Source: an uncultured bacterium
GTDB taxonomy: Bacteria; Vulcanimicrobiota; Xenobia; Xenobiales; Xenobiaceae
Assembly: GCA_934644775.1 (NCBI GenBank)
Contig: CAKUDB010000014.1
Location: 1-63,884, forward strand
Reading direction: 5' to 3'
DNA length: 63,884 nucleotides
Shown here: piece by piece, positions 7,154 to 14,996 of the stretch
Layout of the letters: every line of letters starts with the position of its first letter
Numbering within the stretch: the stretch's first letter is position 1
The notes under the pieces: generated by a model
Databases searched by the model: none
Told to the model about the DNA's origin: nothing
The model's input: the letters and a program-made list of their open reading frames with translations, nothing else
Program-made: the position numbers and the translations under genes

Positions 7154-7693
7154 TTAAGCTTCCTCTTCAGGCAGTTCGACCAAAAGGCAACCTTTCTCTA
7201 GGTCTACCTTTTTTATGAAGCGCTCTACAGCCGGTATTACAAGCTCGTGGCCCGCTCCATCGCGCACGACATACTGATCGCAACCAGGATAAGAGTAAAT
7301 ATCGAATATACGCCCTCGACAGACGTTGTGCTGGTCAATAACTTGTAAACCCTTTAATTGGAAGTGCCAATATTCGCCTTCTTCCAAGGGAATCAAATTG
7401 TCGGGAGTTACACTAATATACCAATCGCGATAAGGGGCCACTTCTTCGGGAGAATCAATATCGCTAAGTTTTAATAAGACATAACTCTGATGAAAACGCG
7501 AACTTTCCAGAGTATGACGGCGGTATTCTCCGTTTTTGGCAACTAAGTAAACTTCCTTAGTCTTTTTAAAGCGTTCCGGAAAATCTGTTAAAATACGAGC
7601 TTTTATTTCGCCGCGCACTCCAAAAGAAGTTAAAACAGAAGCTATAGCCACAAAATCTTGGGCTTTGAGACCTGGGGTGGGCTGTTCCTGCAT
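7154..7693 (-). CDS. rimM: 16S rRNA processing protein RimM
   Basis: About 179 residues from the ATG at 7693 (MQEQPTPGLK); a TTG at 7756 also opens the frame but adds 21 residues unlike RimM and has no ribosome binding site. RimM binds ribosomal protein S19 and helps mature the 30S head. The N-terminal RimM barrel begins at VAIASVLTSFGVRGEIKARI, and the C-terminal PRC-barrel contains EYWHFQLKGLQVID and the end block FIKKVDLEKGCLLVELPE. It lies between the KH protein and trmD, as in many bacteria. Confidence 0.95.
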   Translation of the reverse strand: MQEQPTPGLKAQDFVAIASVLTSFGVRGEIKARILTDFPERFKKTKEVYLVAKNGEYRRHTLESSRFHQSYVLLKLSDIDSPEEVAPYRDWYISVTPDNLIPLEEGEYWHFQLKGLQVIDQHNVCRGRIFDIYSYPGCDQYVVRDGAGHELVIPAVERFIKKVDLEKGCLLVELPEEEA

Positions 7694-7756
7694 ATTCTTA
7701 CCTACTAGAAAATGAAAAAACCGGCGGCATAAGTCGTATGGCACCGGTTTTATCAA

Positions 7757-7984
7757 CTAGATTATTTCTACCATAACCCGTTTGCCCTCACGAGTTCCCG
7801 CAGCCTTTACGAGCGTGCGGATCGCTTGAGCAGTTTTACCCTGCCGACCTATAACTTTGCCCATATCTTCCGGAGCTACTCTCAACTCTAAAATAGTTGA
7901 GCGCTCTCCCTGAAGTTCACGGACTTCAACCTGATCGGGACAATCGACGAGTTGGCGGGCTAGATACTCCAGCAAGCCTTTCAT
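7757..7984 (-). CDS. khpA: KH-domain RNA-binding protein KhpA (YlqC)
   Basis: A 75-residue single KH-domain protein. The GxxG loop is in IGRQGKTAQAIRTL. KhpA binds RNA, partners with KhpB/Jag in many bacteria, and affects cell division and small-RNA biology. It lies 60 bp downstream of rpsP and just before rimM, the standard position for this family. Length matches the family. Confidence 0.93.
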   Translation of the reverse strand: MKGLLEYLARQLVDCPDQVEVRELQGERSTILELRVAPEDMGKVIGRQGKTAQAIRTLVKAAGTREGKRVMVEII

Positions 7985-8044
7985 AGCGACTCTCCTCTCC
8001 TCAACAAAAACTCTTACTTTGCAGTAAAAGGAGTGGGGAAAATA

Positions 8045-8362
8045 CTAGGCTTCGGGAGCAGCTTCTTCCTTAGCCTCTGCAGCTTTAGGAGTGGGATAAA
8101 CGTAATCGGTACCGTAGAATTCCTTCCACAAACCGTTGCCGATAAGCAAGTTGCGGACGGAGTCGGTAGGCTGGGCGCCGTTAGAGAGCCAGGCCTTAAC
8201 GCGGTCGGATTTCATAACGACTGTGGGGGGATTAGTGCGAGGGTTGTAGTGCCCAAGAATCTCAATGAAACGACCGTCGCGGGGACATCTGGCGTCAGCA
8301 GCTACGATGCGGTAGCTGGCCTGTTTCTTGCGTCCTACTCTACGAAGTCTAATGCGTACCAT
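8045..8362 (-). CDS. rpsP: 30S ribosomal protein S16
   Basis: A 105-residue S16 needed for 30S assembly. It begins MVRIRLRRVGRKKQASYRIV and contains the family blocks ADARCPRDGRFIEILGHYNP and LSNGAQPTDSVRNLL. The last 20 residues are Ala/Glu/Lys-rich, a common S16 extension. The start is preceded by a strong AGGAGG on the minus strand (8372-8377). It is the first gene of the rpsP-khpA-rimM-trmD unit. Confidence 0.97.
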   Translation of the reverse strand: MVRIRLRRVGRKKQASYRIVAADARCPRDGRFIEILGHYNPRTNPPTVVMKSDRVKAWLSNGAQPTDSVRNLLIGNGLWKEFYGTDYVYPTPKAAEAKEEAAPEA

Positions 8363-8412
8363 TGATGGGGTGCCTCCTGTGGTGATTATCTGCTATTAGC
8401 AATTATTAGGTA

Positions 8413-8443
8413 ATAATTTCAGCACTCTCCCGGCGGAAGTCAA
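8413..8443 (-). promoter_or_regulatory. Possible sigma70 promoter of rpsP operon
   Basis: TTGACT (8443-8438 on the minus strand) is followed after 19 bases by AATTAT (8418-8413). The spacing is at the edge of the sigma70 range. The position, about 50 bases before the rpsP start, is sensible. Confidence 0.35.
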
Positions 8444-8605
8444 GAGTCGGTGCTCGGCGAAGATTTTTCGCTCCTAAACCCGCCGAATTATCTTTTCCGA
8501 AGTGAAAGACTATTTCGACAGAAACACTTATAAGCGCCCTGGCTAAAGCGCTAAAACTTATGCTGCGTAAGAAAGGCAGAGAAGGAACCGATCTTAGAGG
8601 CAGTC

Positions 8606-9943
8606 TTAGAAGGGAAGCTTAAAGAAACCCAGCTTCCTGCCTTTCTTGCCCTTGGCCAAACCGCCTATGCTCTTCATGAACTTTCTCAGTTCGTTGTATT
8701 GCTTGAGAATAGCGTTGACGGCGGCTACGTCGCTGCCTGAGCCTTTGGCTATGCGACGCTTGCGGGAGGCGTCGAGAATCTCGGGATTGCGCCTCTCTCG
8801 GGGAGTCATAGAAAGAATAATGGACTCGACACGTCTGATCTCTTTTTCGCCAATGGGAAGATCATCTAAAGCGCGACCCACTCCGGGCAGCATCTTGATA
8901 ATATCTTTGATAGGCCCCATGCGGCGGATCTGCTGCATCTGCTCCAAAAGATCGTTTAAGTCGAATTTGTTCTGTTTAAGCCTTTCGGAAAGCTCTTGAG
9001 CTTTTTCTTTATCCAGAGTCTGTTCGGCTTTTTCGATAAGGCTGAGCACATCGCCCATACCTAAAATACGACCGGCCATACGGTCGGGGTGGAAAGGCTC
9101 CAAGCCACTTAGACGCTCGCTGGTACCTACAAACTTAAGGGGAGCTCCGGTAACTTGGCGCACCGAAATGGCCGCACCACCGCGGGCATCTCCGTCTAGC
9201 TTGGTCATGATTATGCCAGTAATGCCTAAGAGCTCGTTGAAATCGCGAGCGACATTGACGGCGTCCTGACCAGTCATAGCGTCGACTACTAATAAAACTT
9301 CATCTGGAGAGACGGCATCGCGCTGCTTTTTGAGCTCTTCCATAAGCTCACTGTCGATATTCAAGCGACCGGCGGTGTCGATAATAACTACGTCTCTGCC
9401 TAAATCTTTAGCTTTGGCTACAGCTTCGGAAGTAATTTCTACCGGATCTTGGCAACCTTCCAATTTAAATACCGGAACGCTGATTTGCTTGGCCAAAACT
9501 TCTAGCTGTTGGATAGCTGCTGGCCTATAGACGTCGGTAGCAGCTAAGAGAGGATGATGGCCCGAGCCTCTTAAGTAGGAGGCTAACTTGGCGGCGCTGG
9601 TAGTTTTACCGGCACCGTTAAGGCCGCAAACCATAAAGACTGTGGGAGCCTTGGCCGCAAAAGTAAGCTTGGCCGCTTCGCCGCCCATGAGAGAAATGAG
9701 CTCGTCGCGAACGTATCTGATTACTTGCTGGGCCGGAGTCATGCTCTTTATAAGCTCTTCGCCGACTGCGCGCTCACGGATATTGGAGATAAACTCTTTT
9801 ACCACAGGCAGGCTCACATCAGCTTCTAAAAGAGCGCGACGCACTTCCCGCAAAGCCTCGTTTACGTCTTCTTCTGACAGCTTTCCGCGGCCTGATATTT
9901 TCTTAAAAATGTCATTAAGCCGCTCTGAAAGAGATTCAAACAT
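8606..9943 (-). CDS. ffh: Signal recognition particle GTPase Ffh
   Basis: A 445-residue SRP54 homologue that, with the SRP RNA, delivers ribosomes making membrane proteins to FtsY. The N domain (about 1-90) is followed by the NG GTPase with P-loop GLNGAGKTTSAAK, DTAGRLNID, TKLDGDARGG and a C-terminal M domain with MQQIRRMGPIKDIIKMLPG. The tail is Lys/Gly-rich. The 243-bp gap to rpsP and its own promoter suggest separate control. No SRP RNA was recognised in the window. Confidence 0.97.
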   Translation of the reverse strand: MFESLSERLNDIFKKISGRGKLSEEDVNEALREVRRALLEADVSLPVVKEFISNIRERAVGEELIKSMTPAQQVIRYVRDELISLMGGEAAKLTFAAKAPTVFMVCGLNGAGKTTSAAKLASYLRGSGHHPLLAATDVYRPAAIQQLEVLAKQISVPVFKLEGCQDPVEITSEAVAKAKDLGRDVVIIDTAGRLNIDSELMEELKKQRDAVSPDEVLLVVDAMTGQDAVNVARDFNELLGITGIIMTKLDGDARGGAAISVRQVTGAPLKFVGTSERLSGLEPFHPDRMAGRILGMGDVLSLIEKAEQTLDKEKAQELSERLKQNKFDLNDLLEQMQQIRRMGPIKDIIKMLPGVGRALDDLPIGEKEIRRVESIILSMTPRERRNPEILDASRKRRIAKGSGSDVAAVNAILKQYNELRKFMKSIGGLAKGKKGRKLGFFKLPF

Positions 9944-10084
9944 AACCTAATGAGCCTGCCTCACTTCTTTTCCGGTGTTTCGCGATTGCTTGGTATGGCC
10001 AAGCTTATCTCCTTTGTTTAGTCTAGCTAACACTCTAACCCTTATCTACAGGCACGAAATGCAAGCTTCTAAACAATGTGACAT

Positions 10085-10113
10085 ATTATATACTTTATGT
10101 AATTCCCCGTCAA
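10085..10113 (-). promoter_or_regulatory. Sigma70 promoter of ffh
   Basis: On the minus strand, TTGACG (10113-10108) is separated by exactly 17 bases from a perfect TATAAT (10090-10085). It points to ffh with a leader of about 135 bases. It is the best promoter match in the window. Confidence 0.75.
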
Positions 10114-10382
10114 TAACTGAGCCGTCTTTCACTAGATGTACCCTATATTTTTAGCTAACGGCGCTGCCCTTTAGCTCTCTTGTAGGCTTAAGTGGGCCGA
10201 TCTTGGGAATGGGTGGAGGAAGTGGGGAAACGGTTACTACGGCAGGAAGTAGGGACACAAAACGTGAAAAGCGGGTTGCCCATTTTTTCGTATCTCTAAG
10301 ATTTTGCCGCGCACGGATTTTAGCTCTTTTAATCTTGGCAACCCTTGGGTTTTGTTAGAGTGGCTTTTTCCGGCGGCCTGGG

Positions 10383-10395
10383 GGGGCGCGGCCCC
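10383..10395 (+). promoter_or_regulatory. Leader hairpin before RNase G
   Basis: GGGGC (10383-10387) pairs with GCCCC (10391-10395) around GCG, just upstream of AAGG and the ATG at 10422. RNase E/G family genes are often controlled through their own leader. A role here is inferred from position only. Confidence 0.4.
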
Positions 10396-10421
10396 ACTAC
10401 AGTTAAGGTTTATTTTTATTT

Positions 10422-12098
10422 ATGTATAAAGAAATTTTAATATCTATCGACGATCGCGAGGGGAGAGCGGTCGTACTCGAAGACGGACGCCCCATGGAAA
10501 TCCTGATCGCTCGCGAAGAACGTCAGGTAGGCAGCATTTTTAAAGGCAGAGTCTCCGACGTCTTGCCAGGTATGAATGCCGCTTTTGTTGACATCGGTTT
10601 AGAGCGCAATGCTTTTTTATGTGCCAACGACGCCATAGCCGGCTTTAACGAAGGTGATAACGGCTTTACTAAGCCTACCATCGCCGAAATTGTACGCCCC
10701 AACCAAGAGACTTTAGTACAAGTAGTCAAAGAAGCTATCGGTACTAAAGGAGCTCGCATTACCTCTTATATCACTCTACCTGGTCGCTACTTAGTTCTCT
10801 TCCCTTCAGCCCAATATGTTGGCGTCTCCCGTCGCATCTCTACCGACGAGGAGCGCAATCGTTTGCGCCATATCGCCGACGAACTTCGTCCCGAAGGTAT
10901 GGGCATAGTGGTACGCACTGCCGCCGAGGGTCACGACAGCCAAGAGCTGAAGATGGATCTAGACTACCTAATTAAAGTTTGGAAGAAAGTCCAAGCTAAG
11001 GCCAAAACTTGCCACGCTCCGGCTTTAGTCTACCAAGAACTCGACTTGGTAGAGAAGATTTTGCGCGATCTCTTTACTGAGGAAGTCGATCGTTTAGTTA
11101 TTGATAATCGCCAAGAATACTTAAATATGCGCGAGCGTCTGGAGCATACCGCTCCCGAACTTCTGGAAAAAGTCCACTTATACAACGATACTTATCCTCT
11201 GTTCGACATGTACAAGGTTGAACAAGAGATTGACAACGCTCTTTCGCGCCGCGTTTGGTTGGCCTCGGGTGGCTATTTAATCGTTGATCGCACCGAAGCT
11301 CTTTGGGTTATCGATGTTAATACTGGTAAGTTTATCGGTAAGAACAATCTGGCCGAGACGATTTTGCGTACCAATTTGGAAGCTTGCAAAGAGATTTGTC
11401 GCCAATTGCGTCTGCGCGATATGGCCGGTATTATTATCGTCGATTTTATCGATATGGATAGCTCTGAAGATCAGCGCAAGATCTTGGAAACTTTGGGCGA
11501 CGAGCTTAAGAAAGACCGTACCCGCACCCATTTAGTCAGCATGACCGAATTGGGCTTAGTACAAATTACTCGCAAGCGTGAGGGCAAAGACTTAGATGGT
11601 ATTATGCGCGAGGTTTGTCCTATCTGTCACGGTCGCGGCAAGGTGCTCTCTCCCAAATCGGTAGCCTTGCGAGCTCGCCGTAATTTATTGCGAGAAATGA
11701 GTGGAGTTATCAAACCGGAAGCGGCTGTAGTTACTTTATCGCCTGCAGCGGCTTACCAATTCGTCGGCCCCAATGGTGTCGAAGTTGACCAAATAGTCGA
11801 AGAGACCGATTCAGTAATCGTAGTCCAGGCTTCTGAGGGTATCCACCCCGAGCATTTTAACGTTACTTGTGCAGATAAGGCCTCTTCTTTAGACTTCACT
11901 CCTTTAGCTTGTGGTCAGCAAGCCAAAGTCTTACTCTTAGACGGCCATCTTCCCGACAATAACAATTCGGCTTTGGCTGTAATTGACGGTTGTTTAGTGG
12001 AAGTTGCCAATGCTGCTGAGCGAGTAGGTAAAGAAGTTGTCGTGCGCATAGTTCGGGCCGGCCTTTATATCAGTTATGCTGATATAGTCCATTTGTAG
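10422..12098 (+). CDS. rng: Ribonuclease G/E family endoribonuclease
   Basis: A 558-residue RNase E/G catalytic protein without the long RNase E scaffold tail. It cuts single-stranded RNA for rRNA maturation and mRNA decay. An S1 domain is at about residues 35-120 (GSIFKGRVSDVLPGMNAAFV). The metal-binding aspartates are D298 (VIDVNTGKF) and D341 (VDFIDMD), and the zinc-link cysteines are C399 and C402 (CPICHGRG). About 120 residues follow the zinc link, typical for RNase G. The gene appears to have a structured leader and is followed after 47 bases by a lipoprotein gene. Confidence 0.93.
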   Translation: MYKEILISIDDREGRAVVLEDGRPMEILIAREERQVGSIFKGRVSDVLPGMNAAFVDIGLERNAFLCANDAIAGFNEGDNGFTKPTIAEIVRPNQETLVQVVKEAIGTKGARITSYITLPGRYLVLFPSAQYVGVSRRISTDEERNRLRHIADELRPEGMGIVVRTAAEGHDSQELKMDLDYLIKVWKKVQAKAKTCHAPALVYQELDLVEKILRDLFTEEVDRLVIDNRQEYLNMRERLEHTAPELLEKVHLYNDTYPLFDMYKVEQEIDNALSRRVWLASGGYLIVDRTEALWVIDVNTGKFIGKNNLAETILRTNLEACKEICRQLRLRDMAGIIIVDFIDMDSSEDQRKILETLGDELKKDRTRTHLVSMTELGLVQITRKREGKDLDGIMREVCPICHGRGKVLSPKSVALRARRNLLREMSGVIKPEAAVVTLSPAAAYQFVGPNGVEVDQIVEETDSVIVVQASEGIHPEHFNVTCADKASSLDFTPLACGQQAKVLLLDGHLPDNNNSALAVIDGCLVEVANAAERVGKEVVVRIVRAGLYISYADIVHL

Positions 12099-12145
12099 GC
12101 GGTTTGTGATTTCTTAGGCCCAAGCAGGAAGCGAGGAAGACAATA

Positions 12146-12676
12146 TTGGAAGTTAGACTTAAATGGCAAAAGATTAAAAATTGGCTAACTGGCAAGAAGT
12201 TAGTTTTCCTGGTCTTGTTTGTTCCTATCCTATGTTTAGCTGTGGCTTGTTCGACTCCGGAAGTTCCTATCAACCAAAAGAGTGACGAAAAGTTCGTGCC
12301 GCCTCCCGATATAAGTCGCCGCCCCTTCGTTATAGCTGGCGAGTTTTTAGATAATATCAAAGCTAGGAAATATAAAGAAGCTTACGCCGCTTTAGGCGTC
12401 GACGCCAAGATGAGAGTGAATCTCAAAGGCTTCGAAGAAGGCTTGGAGCGCTATTTCGCTATGGCTTCCACCAAGAGCGTCTATGTTACTAGAGTAGTAG
12501 TCGACGAGCGTGTTTCTGGCAATGTAGCTATTATCAAGGTGGCCGATGCTAAGTATCCCGACGCCCCTCCCTGGATTTGGGAATTTGAAAAGACCAAGGC
12601 CGGTTGGAAGATCCGCTCTTTAGACTTGCCTCCGCTTTTTATCTACAAAGCTAAACAGTCGCCTCAACTTAACTAA
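12146..12676 (+). CDS. Predicted lipoprotein, NTF2-like fold possible
   Basis: A 176-residue protein. The only start with a ribosome binding site (GAGGAAGA, 12133-12140) is the TTG at 12146; the ATG at 12163 is out of frame. A basic N-terminus and hydrophobic stretch (residues 18-33) end in the lipobox LAVAC, so it should be lipidated on the cysteine. The rest has the pattern of small periplasmic NTF2-like domains (LDNIKARKYKEAYAAL ... WIWEFEKTKAGWKIRSLDLP). The substrate is unknown. It is cotranscribed with rng by position and ends before a strong terminator. Confidence 0.7.
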   Translation: MEVRLKWQKIKNWLTGKKLVFLVLFVPILCLAVACSTPEVPINQKSDEKFVPPPDISRRPFVIAGEFLDNIKARKYKEAYAALGVDAKMRVNLKGFEEGLERYFAMASTKSVYVTRVVVDERVSGNVAIIKVADAKYPDAPPWIWEFEKTKAGWKIRSLDLPPLFIYKAKQSPQLN

Positions 12677-12720
12677 GCTAAAGGCCTGCGCTTATAAAAT
12701 CTTTCCAAATTTCTAAGAAA

Positions 12721-12775
12721 AACCGGCTTTAGCAAGTCCCAATTATAAGGGACAAGAAAGCCGGTTCTTTTTTTT
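12721..12775. terminator. Bidirectional terminator between lipoprotein gene and tatA
   Basis: AACCGGCTTT (12721-12730) pairs with AAAGCCGGTT (12757-12766), with an inner GTCCC/GGGAC stem. A T run follows at 12768-12775 and an A-rich run precedes the stem, so it can serve both convergent genes. Confidence 0.85.
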
Positions 12776-12825
12776 AGGGGATAATTACTTTTTAGACTAT
12801 AACTGAGGACTTCTTAGAAAAGCTT

Positions 12826-13122
12826 TTAAGTATTTGGCTTTTGAGAAGTTAGAGTAGTCGATTCGGGAGGCTTAGTAGTGTTTTGAGTAGGTGGAAGAAA
12901 GCCCTCCGCTAGGGAAGAGTCAGCCCGAGTGGGCGCAGTAGTTGGCTCAGGTGGCCGATAGTGCCTATCTTCAAGGTTAGTTGCACTGTTATAGGCTTTT
13001 TTTAAAGAGCCCAAGGCTTCGCCCAAAGCGCGGCCTATCTCTGGAAGTTTTTGGGGGCCAAAGAGTAACAGGGCCGCCGCTATCAAGAATAGGAGCTCCC
13101 CTGGCCCCAAATTAAAAGGCAT
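12826..13122 (-). CDS. tatA: Sec-independent translocase subunit TatA/E
   Basis: A 98-residue Tat pore component. The N-terminal transmembrane helix LGPGELLFLIAAALLLFG is followed by the FGPQKLPEIGRALGEALG amphipathic helix typical of TatA/B/E, then a Pro/Thr-rich disordered tail. It forms oligomers that move folded proteins across the membrane. No tatC is nearby. TatA is preferred over TatB because of the short length and the FGP motif. Confidence 0.9.
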   Translation of the reverse strand: MPFNLGPGELLFLIAAALLLFGPQKLPEIGRALGEALGSLKKAYNSATNLEDRHYRPPEPTTAPTRADSSLAEGFLPPTQNTTKPPESTTLTSQKPNT

Positions 13123-13199
13123 AACTTACTATACACCTCGTTTATTAGCCAAGATTACCTAGGAAGTTCTACCGATTTAGCGGCCGTTCCCGTAGGTGT

Positions 13200-13415
13200 T
13201 TAGTGAAACTTTATTTTATTTAAGGCAGACGAAGCTTGAGAAGTTAGAGCTTGAGCTCGCTCTATTTGCGACAAGGCACCGCTAGGAAGGGCCATTTCTA
13301 GCTCTTCTTCACTCAAATTCTCCAAAAAATCGATCATCTCGTCGAATTTTTCTAAAGCTTCTTCAAGATAAGATTGGGCCGATTGCAAATCTACTGATAA
13401 ATGTTTTTTGTCCAA
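13200..13415 (-). CDS. Small coiled-coil protein, XseB-like
   Basis: A 71-residue acidic helical protein. The start chosen is the TTG at 13415 because AAGGAG precedes it at good spacing; longer starts lack a binding site. The region YLEEALEKFDEMIDFLENLS resembles the opening of the exodeoxyribonuclease VII small subunit (SFEEAL..LE.IV..LE), and length also fits, but the second half is a poor match and no xseA is nearby. It could instead be an unrelated small helical protein. Confidence 0.4.
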   Translation of the reverse strand: MDKKHLSVDLQSAQSYLEEALEKFDEMIDFLENLSEEELEMALPSGALSQIERAQALTSQASSALNKIKFH

Positions 13416-13567
13416 GCTCTTCTCCTTAATTGGTGGTCGAGTAGGAAAAAAGCGCTCTCTAATTGAACGTTTTAGGTGTGTTTCTCTGCAGATTTTGACT
13501 TCCTGCCGAAAGAAGGGGGCGTTTTTTTTGGGGCGGCAGTTGGAGAGATACTTCAAGGAGTTTGTTT

Positions 13568-14995
13568 ATGGCCGATTCTTTATCTATCGGTCAGCGAGTG
13601 GAGCTGACTATCAATGACTTTGCTGTGGGTGGAGAAGCTGTGGGGAGGGTGGGCAACTTTGTGCTTTTCATTCCCGGCGCTTCTCCTGGGGATAAAGTAG
13701 AAGCCCAAATTACCGAGCTGAAGAAGAACTACGGTCGAGCCCGTATTCACAGAATTATCGTCCCTTCCATGCGTCGCATTCAGCCCCGCTGTCCTGTTTA
13801 TAACGAATGTGGCGGCTGCCATTTGCAACATGTAAATTACGATTCTCAGTTAGAATTTAAAACTAAGATGGTGCAAGATGCTCTGCGCCATATCGCCGGT
13901 CTTGATGGGGTCAAGGTGCGCCCTTGCAAGAGGATGGCCCGTCCTTGGAACTATCGCTCCAAGACCCAAATGGTAGTGGGGGCCAAGCCTTACCTTTTGC
14001 GCGTCGACCAAAAAGAAGAAGACGATGTGCCGCGCTTCCATCCTTATATTGGCTACTATGCCAAGGGCAGCCACTCGATCGTCAGAGTAGATAATTGCGC
14101 TATCCAACATGAAGTCAATAACGAATTGATGAATGCTTGTCGCGAAGCTATCGAGCGTTTGCAATGGCCAGTTTATAACAGCGAAGATGGCAGCGGAGCT
14201 ATTCGCTATTTAGTGGCTCGCCACGGTTATTATTCTAATCAAACTTTGTTAGTTATTGTTTCGAGTCAGCCTCGCTTGCCCAAAGTCCGAGAGTTTGTGG
14301 ATATTGTACGCAAACGTGTACGCTCTCTTTGTGGGGTGGTGCTCAATTTAAATCCTCACCGTACCAATGTTATCTTAGGCACTCGCAATTCCGTTTTATG
14401 GGGCAGCGATCATATCGTCGAAGAAGTAGCAGGCTTAAAGTTTAACATTTCTGCCAATTCTTTCTTCCAAGTCAATATTGAAGGCTTGGAGAAGATCTAC
14501 TCTCAGTTAGATCAATTCCTCCAGCTCCAGCCCCGCGACACCGTTTTGGACGCCTATTGTGGCGTAGGCTCTTTGGCTTTATATATGGCCCGCCAGGCCA
14601 AGCGCGTCTTCGGCATCGACGAATGTCAAGAAGCTATCGAAGATGCAGTGGTTAATTCTGATCTTAACGGTTTAACCAATACCACTTTTATGGATGGCAC
14701 AGTAGAAAAAGTTCTGCCTGGATTATGTAGTAAGGGCTCTCTGTTGCAGCGTCGCACCAGTTTTAGTGCCGCCGTATTGGATCCGCCTCGCAAAGGTTGC
14801 GACCCTGTAGTATTGGAGACTATCGCCAAAATGCGTATTCCGCGTATAGCCTACGTCTCTTGTAATCCTTCTACTTTAGCTCGCGATCTGGGAATTTTAA
14901 CAGAGAAAGGCTACACAGTTTTAGAAGTTCAACCTATCGACATGTTCCCTCAAACTTATCACGTTGAGTGCGTAGCTCACATTATTCGGAAGTAA
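13568..14995 (+). CDS. RlmD/TrmA-type uridine-C5 methyltransferase
   Basis: A 475-residue SAM-dependent RNA m5U methyltransferase. The start is the ATG at 13568, seven bases after AAGGAG; a TTG at 13562 is too close to it. An N-terminal TRAM domain (about 1-65) is followed by Fe-S cysteines in CPVYNECGGC plus a later Cys, then the Rossmann domain with LDAYCGVGSLALY, DPPRKGCD and the catalytic cysteine in YVSCNPSTLARD. Target (23S U1939, U747 or tRNA U54) cannot be read from sequence. The stop is one base from the Clp gene start, so translation is likely coupled. Confidence 0.92.
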   Translation: MADSLSIGQRVELTINDFAVGGEAVGRVGNFVLFIPGASPGDKVEAQITELKKNYGRARIHRIIVPSMRRIQPRCPVYNECGGCHLQHVNYDSQLEFKTKMVQDALRHIAGLDGVKVRPCKRMARPWNYRSKTQMVVGAKPYLLRVDQKEEDDVPRFHPYIGYYAKGSHSIVRVDNCAIQHEVNNELMNACREAIERLQWPVYNSEDGSGAIRYLVARHGYYSNQTLLVIVSSQPRLPKVREFVDIVRKRVRSLCGVVLNLNPHRTNVILGTRNSVLWGSDHIVEEVAGLKFNISANSFFQVNIEGLEKIYSQLDQFLQLQPRDTVLDAYCGVGSLALYMARQAKRVFGIDECQEAIEDAVVNSDLNGLTNTTFMDGTVEKVLPGLCSKGSLLQRRTSFSAAVLDPPRKGCDPVVLETIAKMRIPRIAYVSCNPSTLARDLGILTEKGYTVLEVQPIDMFPQTYHVECVAHIIRK

Positions 14996-14996
14996 T

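Larger units (their letters stand above)
9944..10421. other. Divergent ffh/rng intergenic region
   Basis: A 478-bp gap between divergent ffh and rng. It contains a clear minus-strand sigma70 promoter for ffh (10085-10113). The half nearest rng is G-rich and ends in a tight hairpin, GGGGC-GCG-GCCCC (10383-10395), about 10 bases before the likely ribosome binding site AAGG (10405-10408). I looked for SRP RNA, RNase P RNA and tRNA signatures and found none. Confidence 0.6.

Noticed and set aside
9944..10421. Possible SRP RNA or RNase P RNA between ffh and rng
   Set aside because: I looked for the GGAAGCAGCC-type SRP tetraloop region and the RNase P GAGGAAAGTCC core and found neither; GGAGGAAG and GGCAGGAAGTAGG are insufficient.
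13200..13556. Longer 118-codon version of the XseB-like gene
   Set aside because: The added N-terminus is basic and Phe/Arg-rich, overlaps the leader of the opposite gene, and lacks a ribosome binding site; the TTG at 13415 has AAGGAG.
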